Assembly: GCF_027580225.2 (NCBI RefSeq)
Contig: NC_073351.2
Span: forward strand, 4,580,501-4,644,500
DNA from: Misgurnus anguillicaudatus
Lineage: Eukaryota; Chordata; Actinopteri; Cypriniformes; Cobitidae
Length of the DNA: 64,000 nt
Direction: 5' to 3'
Shown here: piece by piece, positions 25,120-36,435 of the stretch
Numbering within the stretch: position 1 is the first letter of the stretch
How the letters are laid out: each line of letters begins with the position of its first letter
Translations under genes and position numbers: made by a program
The notes under the pieces: generated by a model
Told to the model about the DNA's origin: nothing
What the model saw: the letters and a program-made list of their open reading frames with translations, nothing else
The model's database searches: none

Positions 25120-25400
25120 TTAGAGAAAAGCCCCTCTGGTCCTCATCATCCTCCCCCCAGATGATGATGTATCGCCAGGTCTCTGAGTCCTTAAGGCTAT
25201 TATATCGCAGGAAGCAGGCTGACGTGCTCCAAGGCACCCCGGAAAATCAATACACCGGGGTCAATTACAATATTTAGACCATGTGACTTCCAGAGCAAAA
25301 TAAATCTTTTGTATCAAAAATGCAGCCTGCTATTGTCTAACATTGCTCAGCTTTGAAGACCTGAAATGGGATACGGAAGAGAAAACAGCAAGCTGCTGTA
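25120..25400. promoter_or_regulatory. Candidate conserved non-coding element
   Basis: This is unique, balanced-composition sequence with GATGATGATG near 25161, TCAATTACAATATTTAGACC near 25261 and AAATAAATC near 25300. It carries no repeat ends and no coding signal. Texture only. Confidence 0.2.
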
Positions 25401-26247
25401 CGATTAGAATAATTCAGAATATTTGCAGTAGGAATTTGATGTATTGTGACGTTAAAGTGAGGTCAAAGAAGACTGTCGTGCACTAGTTGGAGGCGTATCA
25501 CCATCATTGTTTCTTATACTGAATATCAGTGCTTTCTACCCTTAATAGCATTGCTGATTAACTCCTTTACTGTTTATATTATGAATGTGAATGAACTCCC
25601 AAATCATATGCTGTGCTATTATTTTTCTGCAGGATGCAGGATGTTATGGTGTTTGTTGAATGGACAACAAAATGAACAAATACTCCCCTTGGACATTATA
25701 TACAGTAAGTAGCATCATATCAGGAAATAATAATACTAAATAGAATTGACTCAGGCCAGCGAGCAACCACCTACTGACCATAGCACAGCAATAACAATAT
25801 GTTAAAAAAGAGTCAGAACACTTTAGCAACACACTGACAACCTCATGATGAAGAGTTAAGTACAAGCACGCATCATTCATATTTACAAACTGTCATGTAT
25901 GTCATTGTGTATATAAAGTACATACAGAATCTCCTTTAAACAGCGTCAAAAGCTTTCTGTGTCTTTCAAAAATTGTTCTTGGGTAAAGATTACACTCAGG
26001 ATTACTGCAAACAGAGATTTAAAATTGAATACTGTTATCATACAAAAATATGACAACATCAAATTTGATGTGCAGGTTGAGGATGTCTTGTAGTTTTTGC
26101 ATCATCTGTTTTCTTTTTGTGCTGTCTCGTGTCTTTTCTGTCAAAATGGGAAAAATCACACAACAATAAGACATATGAAGACAGATGAAATAATGATGAA
26201 CAATTGCATTTCAGTTTCTGAGTTCAACTTTACAACATTCAGCTGAT

Positions 26248-26251
<4 letters not shown>

Positions 26252-26294
<43 letters not shown>
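26252..26294. repeat. (TC)n microsatellite
   Basis: A 43-base pure TC array, polypyrimidine on the plus strand, capable of triplex formation. Confidence 0.95.
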
Positions 26295-26298
<4 letters not shown>

Positions 26299-26730
26299 GC
26301 TTTGATAAATGGTTTTCAGAAATATGCAGGCCTGACAGAGGTGGTGCAGGGCCGGACCGATCTTGATTTAGTGCAGATAAAATACAACTGAACAAACTCT
26401 AACTTCTAAACTTCACAACTTCGGATAAGAGCATACAATCGTGAAAAAAACATGAAAAAATTTTTTTTTAAAGAAAGCAAATCACAATGAAGGCTCAGAA
26501 AATGTAGGATACTTACTGTAAATTCTTAGTTGTGTTTCATTTGAGATTCTCAGATATTTATCCCAAATCTCTGTAAAATTCAGTCAATTGTTGGTATACA
26601 GTAAGAGTATAAAAGTGGTCTTGCATTCAGTTGATGAGAAATGTCTGAGTTCACATTGGGGTTTGGTGTTTTGGCACATCTAAGCAGACATTATTGAGAA
26701 CTCTCGTCAAACTTGTACTGGACAGACATG

Positions 26731-26872
26731 CGCTGTAAAAAAAATTGCTGTAATTATGCAGGTTGGAAGTAACTTACTGTAGAAGATAAAGACTGAAAAT
26801 GTTTCATGTTCATTTAATTTTAAACAAACCATTGGCAGTAAATAACATAAATGTAAAATCTACAGTAATACC
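26731..26872. mobile_element. Partial palindromic MITE (CACTGTAAA family), piece A
   Basis: Starts CGCTGTAAAAAAAATTGCTG and ends in AAATCTACAGTAATACCC. It shares words such as GGCAGTAAATAACATAAA and AACTTACTGTAGA with the full element at 51311-51696. It abuts a second piece of the same family. Confidence 0.65.
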
Positions 26873-26874
26873 CA

Positions 26875-27165
26875 CACTGTAAAAAAATTCCGTAGAAATG
26901 ACAGTGTTATTGCAGATGGGTTGCCGGTAACTTACCGTAGATTTAAATTTATGTTATTTACTGGCAACATTTTGTTCAAAGTCAAATGAACATTAAACAT
27001 TTACAAGTCTTTGTCCTTACAGAGTCAAACAAAAAAAAAAACAGCATCAAGCAAAACATTCTGGGAAACAAAATCTGAAGCAAAAAACAGAAAAAGGTTT
27101 ATGATGATTTCTGGTTCCCAAAATGTGTTGCATGAGGTTGTTATTGTATAGTTTTATTCCGTGTC
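26875..27165. mobile_element. Partial palindromic MITE (CACTGTAAA family), piece B
   Basis: Starts with the family end CACTGTAAAAAAATTCCGTA and contains GGTAACTTACCGTAGATTTA, TTATTTACTGGCAAC, and a centre with ATTCTGGGAAACAAAATCTG, all matching 51311-51696. The right outer arm is missing (last match near TTTTATTCCGTGTC). Confidence 0.65.
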
Positions 27166-28570
27166 TCTTTCTGTTGTTTAAACTATCTAAATTGCATGAG
27201 AGCTGGTCTTAAGATAAGGTTAGAAAAGTAGAAGTTTAAAATGCTGAAATGTTGACTTAAAAAATCTGAAATAAAAACGCAAATATAATATTTTGTAATG
27301 TATGGATTTAGCAGATCTAATATTTTATATGTATTTAATATATGTATTTGTATTTAATACTATATGACTAGATTTTTTTAATTTCTTGCAGTAGGAATCC
27401 ATAAATTAGAAAGTATACAGTAAGTGAAAAAAGTCTCCACTTCATGCTTGTACATATAACATACTGTACTTTTACACATATAATGTAAATTATATGTATA
27501 ATATTTAAAATGTATCATTCAAATATGTACATGCATGCCCACATCTAAGCAGTGATATATCGAGATAACCTCAATAACGTTATTGTGTTAGTGTTATACC
27601 ACATGTTATGGTGTGTTTCTATATGAGGAGCTCAGATGCAAAAGCCGCTAAATGCCACATCTGTCAAAAATGATATTAAGCGAATGCTCTCTGCATACTA
27701 CTTTCCCTACAAAGCCGTTTCATCCCGGCCTCAGGACATTTAGAAATCCTGGTTGTTGGCAGATAAAAATGCTTGTTTACAAGAAAACATGTCAGACGCA
27801 CACCCAGGGTTTTGCATCTGAGCTCTTCATATGTTATATACGTGTGCATCTGCCCTTTCACACTACATAGTGAGGGTCCATATTTAGCACCTCTGATTGT
27901 TGGAAGGGTTTAAATCTTTTTGATGAAAGTTTGATCAAAGCAACAGCTCAGTGTATCAGAGCGAAGCGCTAAGCCAGTCGATATCGCACACACTTCTATA
28001 TATACATACAGACCACGTGATTTATAATGCACATCTGTCTGTCTTTGTAGCACAAGTGCAGGATAAAGTCTTGCTACAGTTGGGTCTTTGTTATACACTG
28101 ACATTTTCATATTTAGATATTGTATTATTGCTTTGTAGTTAAGAAACTACACAATAAAAAGGTCACTTACTTCCAAATTTACTGGTGCTTGTTGTCAAGC
28201 TATTTTAGACGTCATGCACAGAAATATTATTACAATCAGATACACAGCTGTATTTGACACCAGAGAGATCTATAAAACTACAGATCTGCAAGACCTTTAT
28301 CACAAACACCAGTTGTCACGTCTGGCTCTGAACATTATTGATCTACATTCTTATCAATGGATGATCGCCAGCTCTGATAAATCAATTATCAATTCAGCTG
28401 TGGTAAACTTGACAATAAACTACAACATAAACCTTTTCTGTGGTTTAACACGGTGCCAAACACTAAATAATTTCTGTAAAAGTTAAAAAACGTACCTAAT
28501 AAATGTTAATGTAATGAACATGCATGTATGTACGCGTTCGCGCATGCGTGCTTGCTTGTGTGTGTGCATC
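27166..28570. other. Non-genic AT-rich sequence
   Basis: No gene, RNA or bounded repeat was recognised. Runs of TA/AT-rich words near 27330-27520. Confidence 0.5.
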
Positions 28571-28573
28571 TTC

Positions 28574-28600
<27 letters not shown>
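28574..28600. repeat. (TC)n microsatellite
   Basis: About 13 TC units, followed closely by a short ACACACAC run. Confidence 0.85.
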
Positions 28601-28604
<4 letters not shown>

Positions 28605-28629
28605 ACACACACAGTTTTTTCTCTCTCTA

Positions 28630-28900
28630 CTATCATTAGTGGGCTTGTTATATATAGCAGGCCATAATCAGATAATCTCTCATTAGTGTTAAGCTGATTA
28701 TTTCATTTATCTTAGTAAGAGTGACAACAAAGGCTGCTTTTAATTAAGCAGATTGCCAATTAGCTGTTATTTTATTGGCCATTTTAAATGTGGCCTAACG
28801 AATAACCAGCACAGAGCTGTAATTAAGATCTGATGAAGAGAGACAGAGATAGACCTGCATGTGTTTTTCAGCTGCGTGTTTATCATGATAGGAGACAGGC
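28630..28900. promoter_or_regulatory. Candidate conserved non-coding element (strongest texture)
   Basis: Within about 50 bases there is a SOX-type AACAAAG (28726-28732), a TAATTA homeodomain palindrome (28741-28746) and CAATTAG (28757-28763), with further TAAT cores at 28665, 28683 and 28827. A CCAAT-box-like inverted pair (ATTGGCCATT near 28775) follows. The block is unique and non-coding. This is what teleost developmental enhancers look like, but conservation is untested. Confidence 0.4.
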
Positions 28901-29099
28901 AGGATGATATTTTACACACGGGACTCATGTTTGCTTTTAATCAAAACTATATTTGTTGTCTACGTAAACATGGCCCCTTTTTAAAAAAGGGGCCCCCAAC
29001 AGTACCCAATTTGTAAATCTCTCTTATTCAATGGATCCATTACATGTATGTCTTGAAGTACACTAATAACAAACTGATGCGATAAATCATGTCTGTTTT
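28901..29099. other. Non-genic spacer
   Basis: A small hairpin GGCCCCTTTTTAAAAAAGGGGC lies at 28971-28994 (paired halves around TTTTAAAA). Otherwise nothing. Confidence 0.4.
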
Positions 29100-29330
29100 A
29101 GCGCTTTTCCATTGCATAGTCCCCCACGGTTTGGGTCTGGTCAGCTTACTTTTGGGGGCTTTTCCACTGGGTGCAGTACATAGTGCCCGATATTTTTTTT
29201 AGTACCACCTCGGTTGGGGTTCCAAGCAACCCGAGCTGATACCAAAACGTGACATGAAAACACTGTAGATCACTAATTGGTCTGAGAGAATCGTCACTAC
29301 CAGTGTCACCGCTATAATTTAAAAGATTGG
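29100..29330. mobile_element. DNA-transposon left part, truncated
   Basis: The words GCTTTTCCACTGGGTGCAGT, AGTACCACCTCGG and GCAACCCGAGCTGATACC are those of a common fish inverted-repeat element, and an earlier GCGCTTTTCCATTGCATAGT echoes it. No matching right end lies nearby. Confidence 0.4.
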
Positions 29331-29496
29331 CTTTACTTTAAACATGTTGTCATTTGTGCTTTGCTGTAAGTTCCCAAACTCCCTTTTAGTAATGAAAAAC
29401 ATCCTAAAGGTTAAGAATCAGGAACATCATACCAGTTTTTTCCAGACTTTTAGTTTGTGGCACAATCGCGACACGCACATTCATATATATGCTTAA

Positions 29497-29593
29497 AGGA
29501 GTAGTACACTTTAAAGATGGGGCCCATTGACCCCATAGCATCTTTTTCTACTATGAAAAGTCAATGGACCCCATCTAAAAGTGGACAACTCCT
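29497..29593. mobile_element. TTAA-type palindromic MITE, 97 bp
   Basis: Nearly the whole element is a hairpin: AGGAGTAGTACACTTT against AAGTGGACAACTCCT, and AGATGGGGCCCATTGAC against GTCAATGGACCCCATCT. Both flanks are TTAA (29493-29496, 29594-29597). The loop is about 25 bases. Confidence 0.85.
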
Positions 29594-29796
29594 TTAAATG
29601 CAACTTCAATAAGGCTCAGTGGAGTGCGCCGACTGACGCCACAGGTGTTTGTACAGAAACTGTCATGTGAGATAGAGGTAGTGATAAACGCAATGTGCAA
29701 ACATCTATTTTTGGTGGTCAATTTATTTGTTTTATTTTTTATTACACAATTATTATTTGTGGCGGACTGAGAAATAAATGAATTTATGGGAACGTA

Positions 29797-30575
29797 CACT
29801 CACCTAAATGATTATTATGAACACGTGTTCAATTTCTCATTAATGCAATTATCTAATCAACCAATCAAATGGCAGTTGCTTCAATGCATTTAAGGGTGTG
29901 GTCCTGGTCAAGAAAATCTCCTGAACTCCAAACTGAATGTCAGAATGGAAAAAAAGGTGATTTAAGCAATTTTGAGCGTGGCATGGTTGTTGGTGCCAGA
30001 CGGGCTGATAGAAGAGCAACTTTGACTGAAATAATCACTCATTACAACCGAGGTATGCAGCAAAGCATTTGTGAAGCCACAACACGCACAACCTTGAGGC
30101 GGATGGGCTACAACAGCAGAAGACCCCACCGGGTACAACTCATCTCCACTACAAATAAAAAGAGGCTACAATTTGCACGAGCTCACCAAAATTGGTCAGC
30201 TGAAGACTGTAAAAATGTTTTCTGGTCTGATGAGTCTCAATTTCTGTTGAGACATTCAGATGGTAGAGTCAGAATTTGGTGTAAACAGAATGAGAACATG
30301 GATCCATCATGTCTTGTTATCACTGTGCAGGCTGGTGGTGGTGGTGGTGTAATGGTGTGGGGGATGTTTTCTTGACACACTTTAGGCCCCTTAATGCCAA
30401 TTGTGCATCATTTAAATGCCACATCCTACCTGAGCATTGTTTCTGACCATGTTGTTCCCTTTATGACCAGCATGTATCCATCCTCTGATGGCTACTTCCA
30501 GCAGGAGAATGCACCATGTCACCAAAATCGAATCATTTCAATTTGGTTTCTTGACATGACAATGAGTTCACTGTC
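29797..30575 (+). pseudogene. Tc1-like transposon remnant with broken transposase (fragment)
   Basis: The left end CACTCACCTAAATGATTATT follows a TA (29795-29796), as expected for Tc1/mariner insertion. The frame 29869-30375 encodes a DDE transposase with the first catalytic Asp in WSDESQF; after a single TGA (30373-30375, where the family has Trp) the same frame resumes from 30376 to about 30575 and reaches QQENAPCHQ, where the second catalytic Asp reads Glu. The stretch between GMVVGARR and ADRRATLTEI is too short for the family: the helix-turn-helix DNA-binding region is missing, so about 60 codons were deleted. The third acidic residue and the right end are lost. It cannot be active. Confidence 0.85.
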
Positions 30576-31087
30576 AAAATGTTTTCAAATCACTAGCCAA
30601 TTTGGCGGGTTAATTTTTATAAATTATGTTTAATAGTTAATTTCTTGGTAAAGCTCATCTAATCCAAATCTGCACAGTTTAAGCGCAAATAATCATCATC
30701 ATGGTATACTAAATACAGCATTATTGCACAGCATCTGTGCATCTCTCGTTTACTTAAACACAACGCAACAAACAACGACACGCTAGACTCAAGACTCATA
30801 CATATTACTGTGCCAATACTTGGGATTACTAACCCCAGCATAAAAACGAAAGTCACCCTAAACAACCAAGGAGACCAAGAGAGATAAATTAGACCAAGCC
30901 TTAGTTAAATTAAGACGTTTAAGCATTTTTTTTTTATAAACACGCCTTAGAAAAAGACTTTACTGGAGTGCATCTTAAGACAAATCAATAGCACTGGAAT
31001 ATTTTAAGATCTGTACGTGCAAGATATTTTTAGTTGAGACACCTGAAACGTGTTGTGCCTTGTCTGTGAAGCCGGGGAATAGTGCCT
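30576..31087. other. Non-genic unique sequence
   Basis: AT-rich, with no gene and no bounded repeat. Confidence 0.5.
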
Positions 31088-31231
31088 TATTGCTTTACTC
31101 TTAAACACAGATATTTCCATAAAGACTTCTTAATTACAATGTATACATTTTTCTTAAGTATGAGTTTTCTCTGGAAAACAAACCCACAATCTTTACATTG
31201 CCAAGACAAAGCTCTACCAGTGAGATACAGA
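31088..31231 (-). mobile_element. tRNA-derived SINE, HAmo-like (copy 3)
   Basis: On the minus strand the head CTGTATCTCACTGGTAGAGC is followed by a degraded box B (GATTGTGGGTTTGTTTTCCA) and by AAATGTATACATTGTAATTA in the body. It lies in the same orientation as copies 1, 4 and 5. Confidence 0.75.
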
Positions 31232-31451
31232 AACAATATTCCTGTAGCTGTGCTTAACCAGATCCGGTCATAACCAGCCAGTGCACTTGCTGTAGCGTGT
31301 GGCACATTGTATTGGTAATTAACTGACGATTTTACAGGGTCTTTTAAAAGGAGCTGAACTTTGACTTTTAAACAAGGGAGGAAATGCAGCAGGGCCCCTT
31401 AGAAAGCAGTGGGAGGGACCACTCTATTGCACGCATCATTATGTGAATTAG

Positions 31452-31469
31452 TCACACACACACACACAC

Positions 31470-31500
<31 letters not shown>

Positions 31501-31501
31501 T
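31452..31501. repeat. (CA)n microsatellite
   Basis: About 25 units with one CG interruption. Confidence 0.9.
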
Positions 31502-31867
31502 TTCACCCCATGCATGAAGACATACACACCTCCAGCATGGACACAAACTCACATAGATTTTGCTTTGAGAGAATTGTGAGTACAAGGCTGCATGTTTTTC
31601 TACCTCGGGATTAGAATATGTTTAACATTTACGCTCCATGTTCTCGTAGCTGTAAATTGAATACATTAAATCAACCGAGTAGCTTTAGATGAAAACATCT
31701 GACCACATTTAATTAATTAAAAAGTCTTTGTGATAGTGCATGAAGCATGGTGCTGATGTGGGCAATGGGTATTTGAATTCTGCATATCGAGCCTGTCCTC
31801 CTTTAAATAAACAACTCCATAGGTGATTTGTGCAAGCAGGCTATTATGACCTACAGTTACGATTTAA

Positions 31868-32771
31868 AGGGACACTCCACTTTTATTTTATTTTCATTTT
31901 CCAGCTCCCATCAGTGATGCGCGGGTTGATCTGAAATGAGCGGGTGCCTGCGATCAACCATGGTTACCGCGGTTACGAGTCATCAAAAAATATTTGTAAT
32001 GATATTCGGGTCGCGGTCGGTCGGGTCGTTTGAAATAAAGATGCCAGGCCAGGGAGCGGGTCGGTTACAGTATTTATTTAAAAAAAAATTGTTGTGCAAG
32101 TTGCGGGCGGGTTAGTTGAAAACATTGGTCAGGTACAGGTTGTTTATACATTGACCCATGCATCACTGGCTCCCATAGAGTTAAACATTTGATTTTTACC
32201 GTTTAGGAATCCATTCAGCTGATCTCCGGGTCTGGCGCTAGCAGTTTTAGCATAGCTTAGCACAATCTATTGAATCTGATTAGACCATTAGCATCATGCT
32301 AAAAAATAACCAGAGAGTTTTAATATTTTTCCCATTTAAAACTTGACTCTTCTGTAGTTACATTGTGTACTAAGACCGACAGAAAATTTAAAGTTGCGAT
32401 TTTCGATATGGCTAGGAACTCTACTCTCATTCTAACGTAACAATCAAGGACTTTGCTGCAATGATATTATGCAGCGCCCGAAATTAGTCCTCTGCTATTG
32501 AAAGTTACCAAGGGGATCATTTTCGGGCACTGCGTAATATCATTAATACACAATAGATGGGTCAAGTTTTAAATAGGAAAAATATCAAAATTCTTTGCTC
32601 ATTTTTGAGTACGATGCTAATGGTCTAATCAGATTCAATGTTTTATGCTAAGCTATGCTAAAAGTGCAGACCTGGAGATCAGCTGAATGGATTCCAAAAT
32701 GATAAAAATCAAATGTTTAACTCTAGAGGAGCTAGAAAATTAGAATATTTTTAAAAAGGTGGAGTGTCTGT
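31868..32771. mobile_element. TTAA-type foldback element carrying a nested hAT
   Basis: The ends AGGGACACTCCACTTTT and AAAAGGTGGAGTGTCTGT are inverted, with TTAA at both flanks (31864-31867, 32772-32775). Nearly the whole length is palindromic: for example, GATTAGACCATTAGCATCAT (32279) mirrors ATGCTAATGGTCTAATC (32613), and CATTCAGCTGATCTCCGGGT mirrors CTGGAGATCAGCTGAATGG. A 257-bp hAT interrupts the left arm (listed separately). Without it the element is about 640 bp. A decayed partial copy lies at 13520-13762. No coding capacity. Confidence 0.85.
31912..32168. mobile_element. hAT non-autonomous element, 257 bp, perfect 8-bp TSD, nested
   Basis: The ends CAGTGATGCGCGGGT and ACCCATGCATCACTG form an inverted repeat. 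The flanks are the identical 8-mer GCTCCCAT (31904-31911, 32169-32176), and that 8-mer belongs to the host foldback element. The interior is rich in CGGGT words (near 31922, 32007, 32021, 32058). Confidence 0.92.
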
Positions 32772-32774
32772 TTA

Positions 32775-34421
32775 AGGTTGAGCACCCTCAAAAAGACACG
32801 TTGTGTGTTTCGTCATGAGATCACATCGGACCGTAATTTTTCAAATCAAAATGGGTTTTCGTTTAAACGTTATGTGTGACCTTTTTAGATTCTCCCTTAT
32901 TTTCATTTTTCTAATATCCAATTTGCAAAATTGACATACATTTGGGAAATACTTTTTTCAATGCTTTTGAGGTATACATTTTATGTATGTGTGTTCCCAG
33001 CTGGATTCAAGCTTATGATCTTTGCGCTGTTAGCACAATGCTCTAATAATGGAGCTAGAGGAATTGCCTATTATTGCACAGATCAGTTGCTAATAAAGGG
33101 GTTGTGCATGTTCTGGTGGTGTTATCTGCCATTGTGCATTGTCAGGACATTAGTTACCTGTGTCTCTCAAGCTGAAAAACTTTGGCTGAGAGCAAAGTTG
33201 GCTGCAAGCAGGTCACGTACTTCTGGGGAATCATGTGAGGACCCAACAAGAGCCTTAGAGATGAATGGGAATGCAAACCGATAGATTTCTCCTCGATCTG
33301 AACACAAACAAAGCAATATTTTGAAAGCCCCACAGAACCTGTGTTTACACTCAGCAGGACACCAGCCAACAAATGGCTTACTTATTGTTGTCCCTGCATA
33401 TGTAACTGGGATGGGAGAAAGTACTTCAACATTAAAGATATCACAACTTTCTCCTTTAAATTCACCAGAACATGAGGAAATTCTGCTTTAATTCTATTGA
33501 GAGAAAAAGGATCTGTGCGGCTTCTCTTTACTTGCATGTAATGATTTGAGAGGAAGTTTACTTAGTTTCTCGGAGACAAACAGACTGAGTTTTCTGACCT
33601 TAAATAACATGATTTCAATTGGCATCCACTCAACCCTTGTGCTTGATGTGATTTTGTTGTGCGTGTGTTGTTATTGTGTTAGCGTAGCGTGCGCTGCTTC
33701 TCTTTAAACTCCAGCTGAACTCTACGTCAGCCAGGTCTGTAGTTTTACACACTGACAGGTATAAGACAGGAAAGGCCTAATTAAAACATATGGTACGTTC
33801 GACGGATGTCAATTTATTCTCTGCTCTACAGATGATACATAATGAAATCTATAGGAGATATAATGACATTCATTGGAAATGAACAGTATAAACAAAACAT
33901 TTGAATGAATTGACTGGGTTAGCTTGATGGTGTTTTTATAAGATCGACAACAGAATAGCCAATATTGCTTTGTGATATTGTACTTACATACACTTGAATT
34001 CGTTTTTTTAATATCTGCAGGAACGATGCCTTAAGAATCTTAAAAATTGCATTACGGCATTTACGAGAGCAATCGAATTAACCCCACGGTGAAAGCGTAC
34101 TATACCATGACATTGTGACCATGTCTAAGACATCTAGAAAGATAGATCAAGAGAAATAGAGAGAAGCTCTCTGAATGCTCCGATAGGAAATTCAATTAGA
34201 AAGACTTTGAATCTAAATTCCCCCTCAGTACTCTGTTTGTCCTTTGTGGTCCTGTCTAAGATGGTTTGAGGAACGTTATGAGAATGTTTGGACATGAGGG
34301 TCTAATGCAATGCTGACAAACAGCATCTGTGCGGATCATTATGGATTCCTTGACTGGCTTTCTTCACCTTTTGTGTATTCAGGATGATTAAAATGTTACT
34401 ACATATTAACAAACGCTTAAT
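32775..34421. other. Non-genic region, one SINE
   Basis: Apart from the SINE at 32934-33068 the stretch is unique. The block 33780-34330 is AT-rich with several ATTCAAT/AATTGA words, but nothing diagnostic. Confidence 0.5.
32934..33068 (-). mobile_element. tRNA-derived SINE, HAmo-like (copy 4)
   Basis: Minus strand: CAATTCCTCTAGCTCCATTA, then TAGAGCATTGTGCTAACAGC, then ACACACATACATAAAATGTA in the body. Box A and the anticodon-loop region are well preserved, while box B is degraded. Confidence 0.75.
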
Positions 34422-34579
34422 GGGGCAGTTTCCCAGACAGGGATTAGACTAGGCCTAAACTAAACTAAATTTAAGAGCTGTCCAAACTGACCGCAACTCT
34501 TAAAATACATCAGTGACCTTTGTTTTGCCTCAAAATGCACACAAGTAATGTTTTTAGTAAGACAAGTTTGTTAATCTCT

Positions 34580-35414
34580 TGAAAAGCACCCCCACTCTGG
34601 CCCAAACTTTCACTAAAAGGTCTGTTTTTACTAAACCATTTAGAGTATAAGCATAACTATGGTATCATTAGATAGAAGACACTTTGAGCTTCATTTTCCA
34701 GGTTTCACAATTATTTTAAGATAAAAATTTAAAAAAGTTAGAGAGGCTGAAGTACATTGTAATACTTTTTTTGCATAACATCTTTTTTTAATACTAAAAA
34801 GCTTAATGATAAATCTGTGTGTGAAACCTACAGTTGAAATGCAATGATGCCGAAGCCACAAGTCTAAAGAAGTTATGTTTCACGTTTGAGGTCAATAGGC
34901 CCAAAAATGAGGTTCTTGCAAGAGTTATTGTAAGACTAGTGGCTTTTCTAAGTGCCAGTCAGCCCCAAAATAAAAGTATTTTGTTTACATGCATACATGT
35001 TAGTTTTTATTATTATTTATCCTTATGTTAGCGTATAAAATGCCGTTTCCACACCAGGAAATAAAACGTCACACAAAGATCGTTGGATTTGTTATCTAAT
35101 TGGCCACAAGTTCTGTCTATCAAGATTTTCCATGAAGTCATTGGAGGAACAAGCGAGTCAGACGACGTCACGATATTTGACAGCGCTGTTTGGATATTAT
35201 GTATTATACTTCTGCCTACTTTTTTAAAACAAAGTTTGAATGCGTGTTTGAATGCGAGTGTAATCTCAAATACAATGAAACGACATAAATAGTCCTCAGA
35301 TTGTATATTCTATTATATTATAAGACGTTCATGTGAAATCTAATGTAAACAACGGACAATATATCTATATTTCACGGATTATACGCATTTGTGGACAAAA
35401 ATGGTCATAGGATG
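34580..35414. other. Interior sequence of the GGGG-ended element, unclassified
   Basis: No transposase frame was found. The text around 34585-34960 (GCACCCCCACTCTGGCCCAA; AGGTCAATAGGCCCAAAAAT) has the feel of a dispersed repeat, but no paired ends were found. The continuation beyond the Tc1 insertion is 37659-38035. Confidence 0.35.
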
Positions 35415-36157
35415 TACAGTTGAAAGAAAAAATATGTGAACCCCTTGGCTTACTTCATAAATTGGTCATAAAATGTGTTCTGATCTTCATCTAAGTCACA
35501 ACAATAGAGAAACACAGTCTGCTTAAACGAATACCGCACAAGCATTAGACGTTTTCATGTTTTTATTGAACACAACATGTAAACATTCATAGTGCATGGT
35601 GGAAGAAGTATGTGAACCTTTGGGTTTAATAACTGGTTGACCCTCCTTTGGCAGCAATAACCTCAACCAAACGTTTCCTATAGTTGCAGATCAGACCTGC
35701 ACAACAGTCAGGAGAAATTTTGGACCATTCCTCTTCACAAAAGTGTTTTAGTTCAGCAATATTCTTGGGATGTCTGGTGTGAATCGCTCTCTTGAGGTCA
35801 TGCCACAGCATCTCAATCGGGTTGAGGTCAGGACTCTGACTGGGCCACTCCAGAAGGCGTATTTTCTTCTGTTGAAGCCATTCTGTTGTTGATTTACTTC
35901 TATGCTTTGGGTTGTTGTCCTGTTGCATCGTCCATCCTCTGTTAAGCTTCAGTTGGCGGACAGATGGTCTTAAGTTTTCCTGCAAAATGTCTTGATAAAC
36001 TTTGGAATTCATTTTTCCATTGATTACAGTAATCCGTCCAGGGCCTGAGGCAGCAAAGCAGCCCCAAACCATGATGCCCCCTCCACCATATTTCATAGTT
36101 TGGATGGGGTTTTGATGTTGGTGTGCTGTGCCTTTTGTTCTACACACATAGCGTTGT

Positions 36158-36435
36158 TGTCATGGTTTTGCCAGACCTTTGTGTTAGATTCAGGTCTGAT
36201 TTCACATGGCAAGATCATAGCAGTACTGTGTTCTGTGTGGGAACTCGTGGAGTCATATTGTGTGTGTGGCTTCCATGTGTTCCCAGTGTCTTGTCACTGT
36301 CATGGTCTGGCCAGACCTTTGTGTTATATTCAGGTCTGATTTCATATGGCAAGATCATGGCAGTACTGTGTTTTGTGTGGGAACATGTGGAGTCACATTG
36401 TATGTTGTTGCCACGTGTTCCCAGTGTCTTGTCAC
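36158..36435 (+). repeat. 140-bp tandem duplication within the LTR
   Basis: The two units share TTTGCCAGACCTTTGTGTTA-type starts (second has TCTGGCCAGACC), TTCAGGTCTGATTTCA, GCAAGATCAT, GCAGTACTGTGTT and CCAGTGTCTTGTCAC ends, with roughly ten differences. The duplication begins exactly at the LTR's first base. Confidence 0.85.

Larger units (their letters stand above)
22501..26251. other. Non-genic region with microsatellites
   Basis: Contains the large CA array at 22759-22826, a TG array at 23438-23466, a short TG run near 23590 and a candidate conserved block at 25120-25400. The block 23205-23420 is purine-rich and unique. The open frames around 24226-24744 overlap on both strands and have no known homologue. 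Confidence 0.5.
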
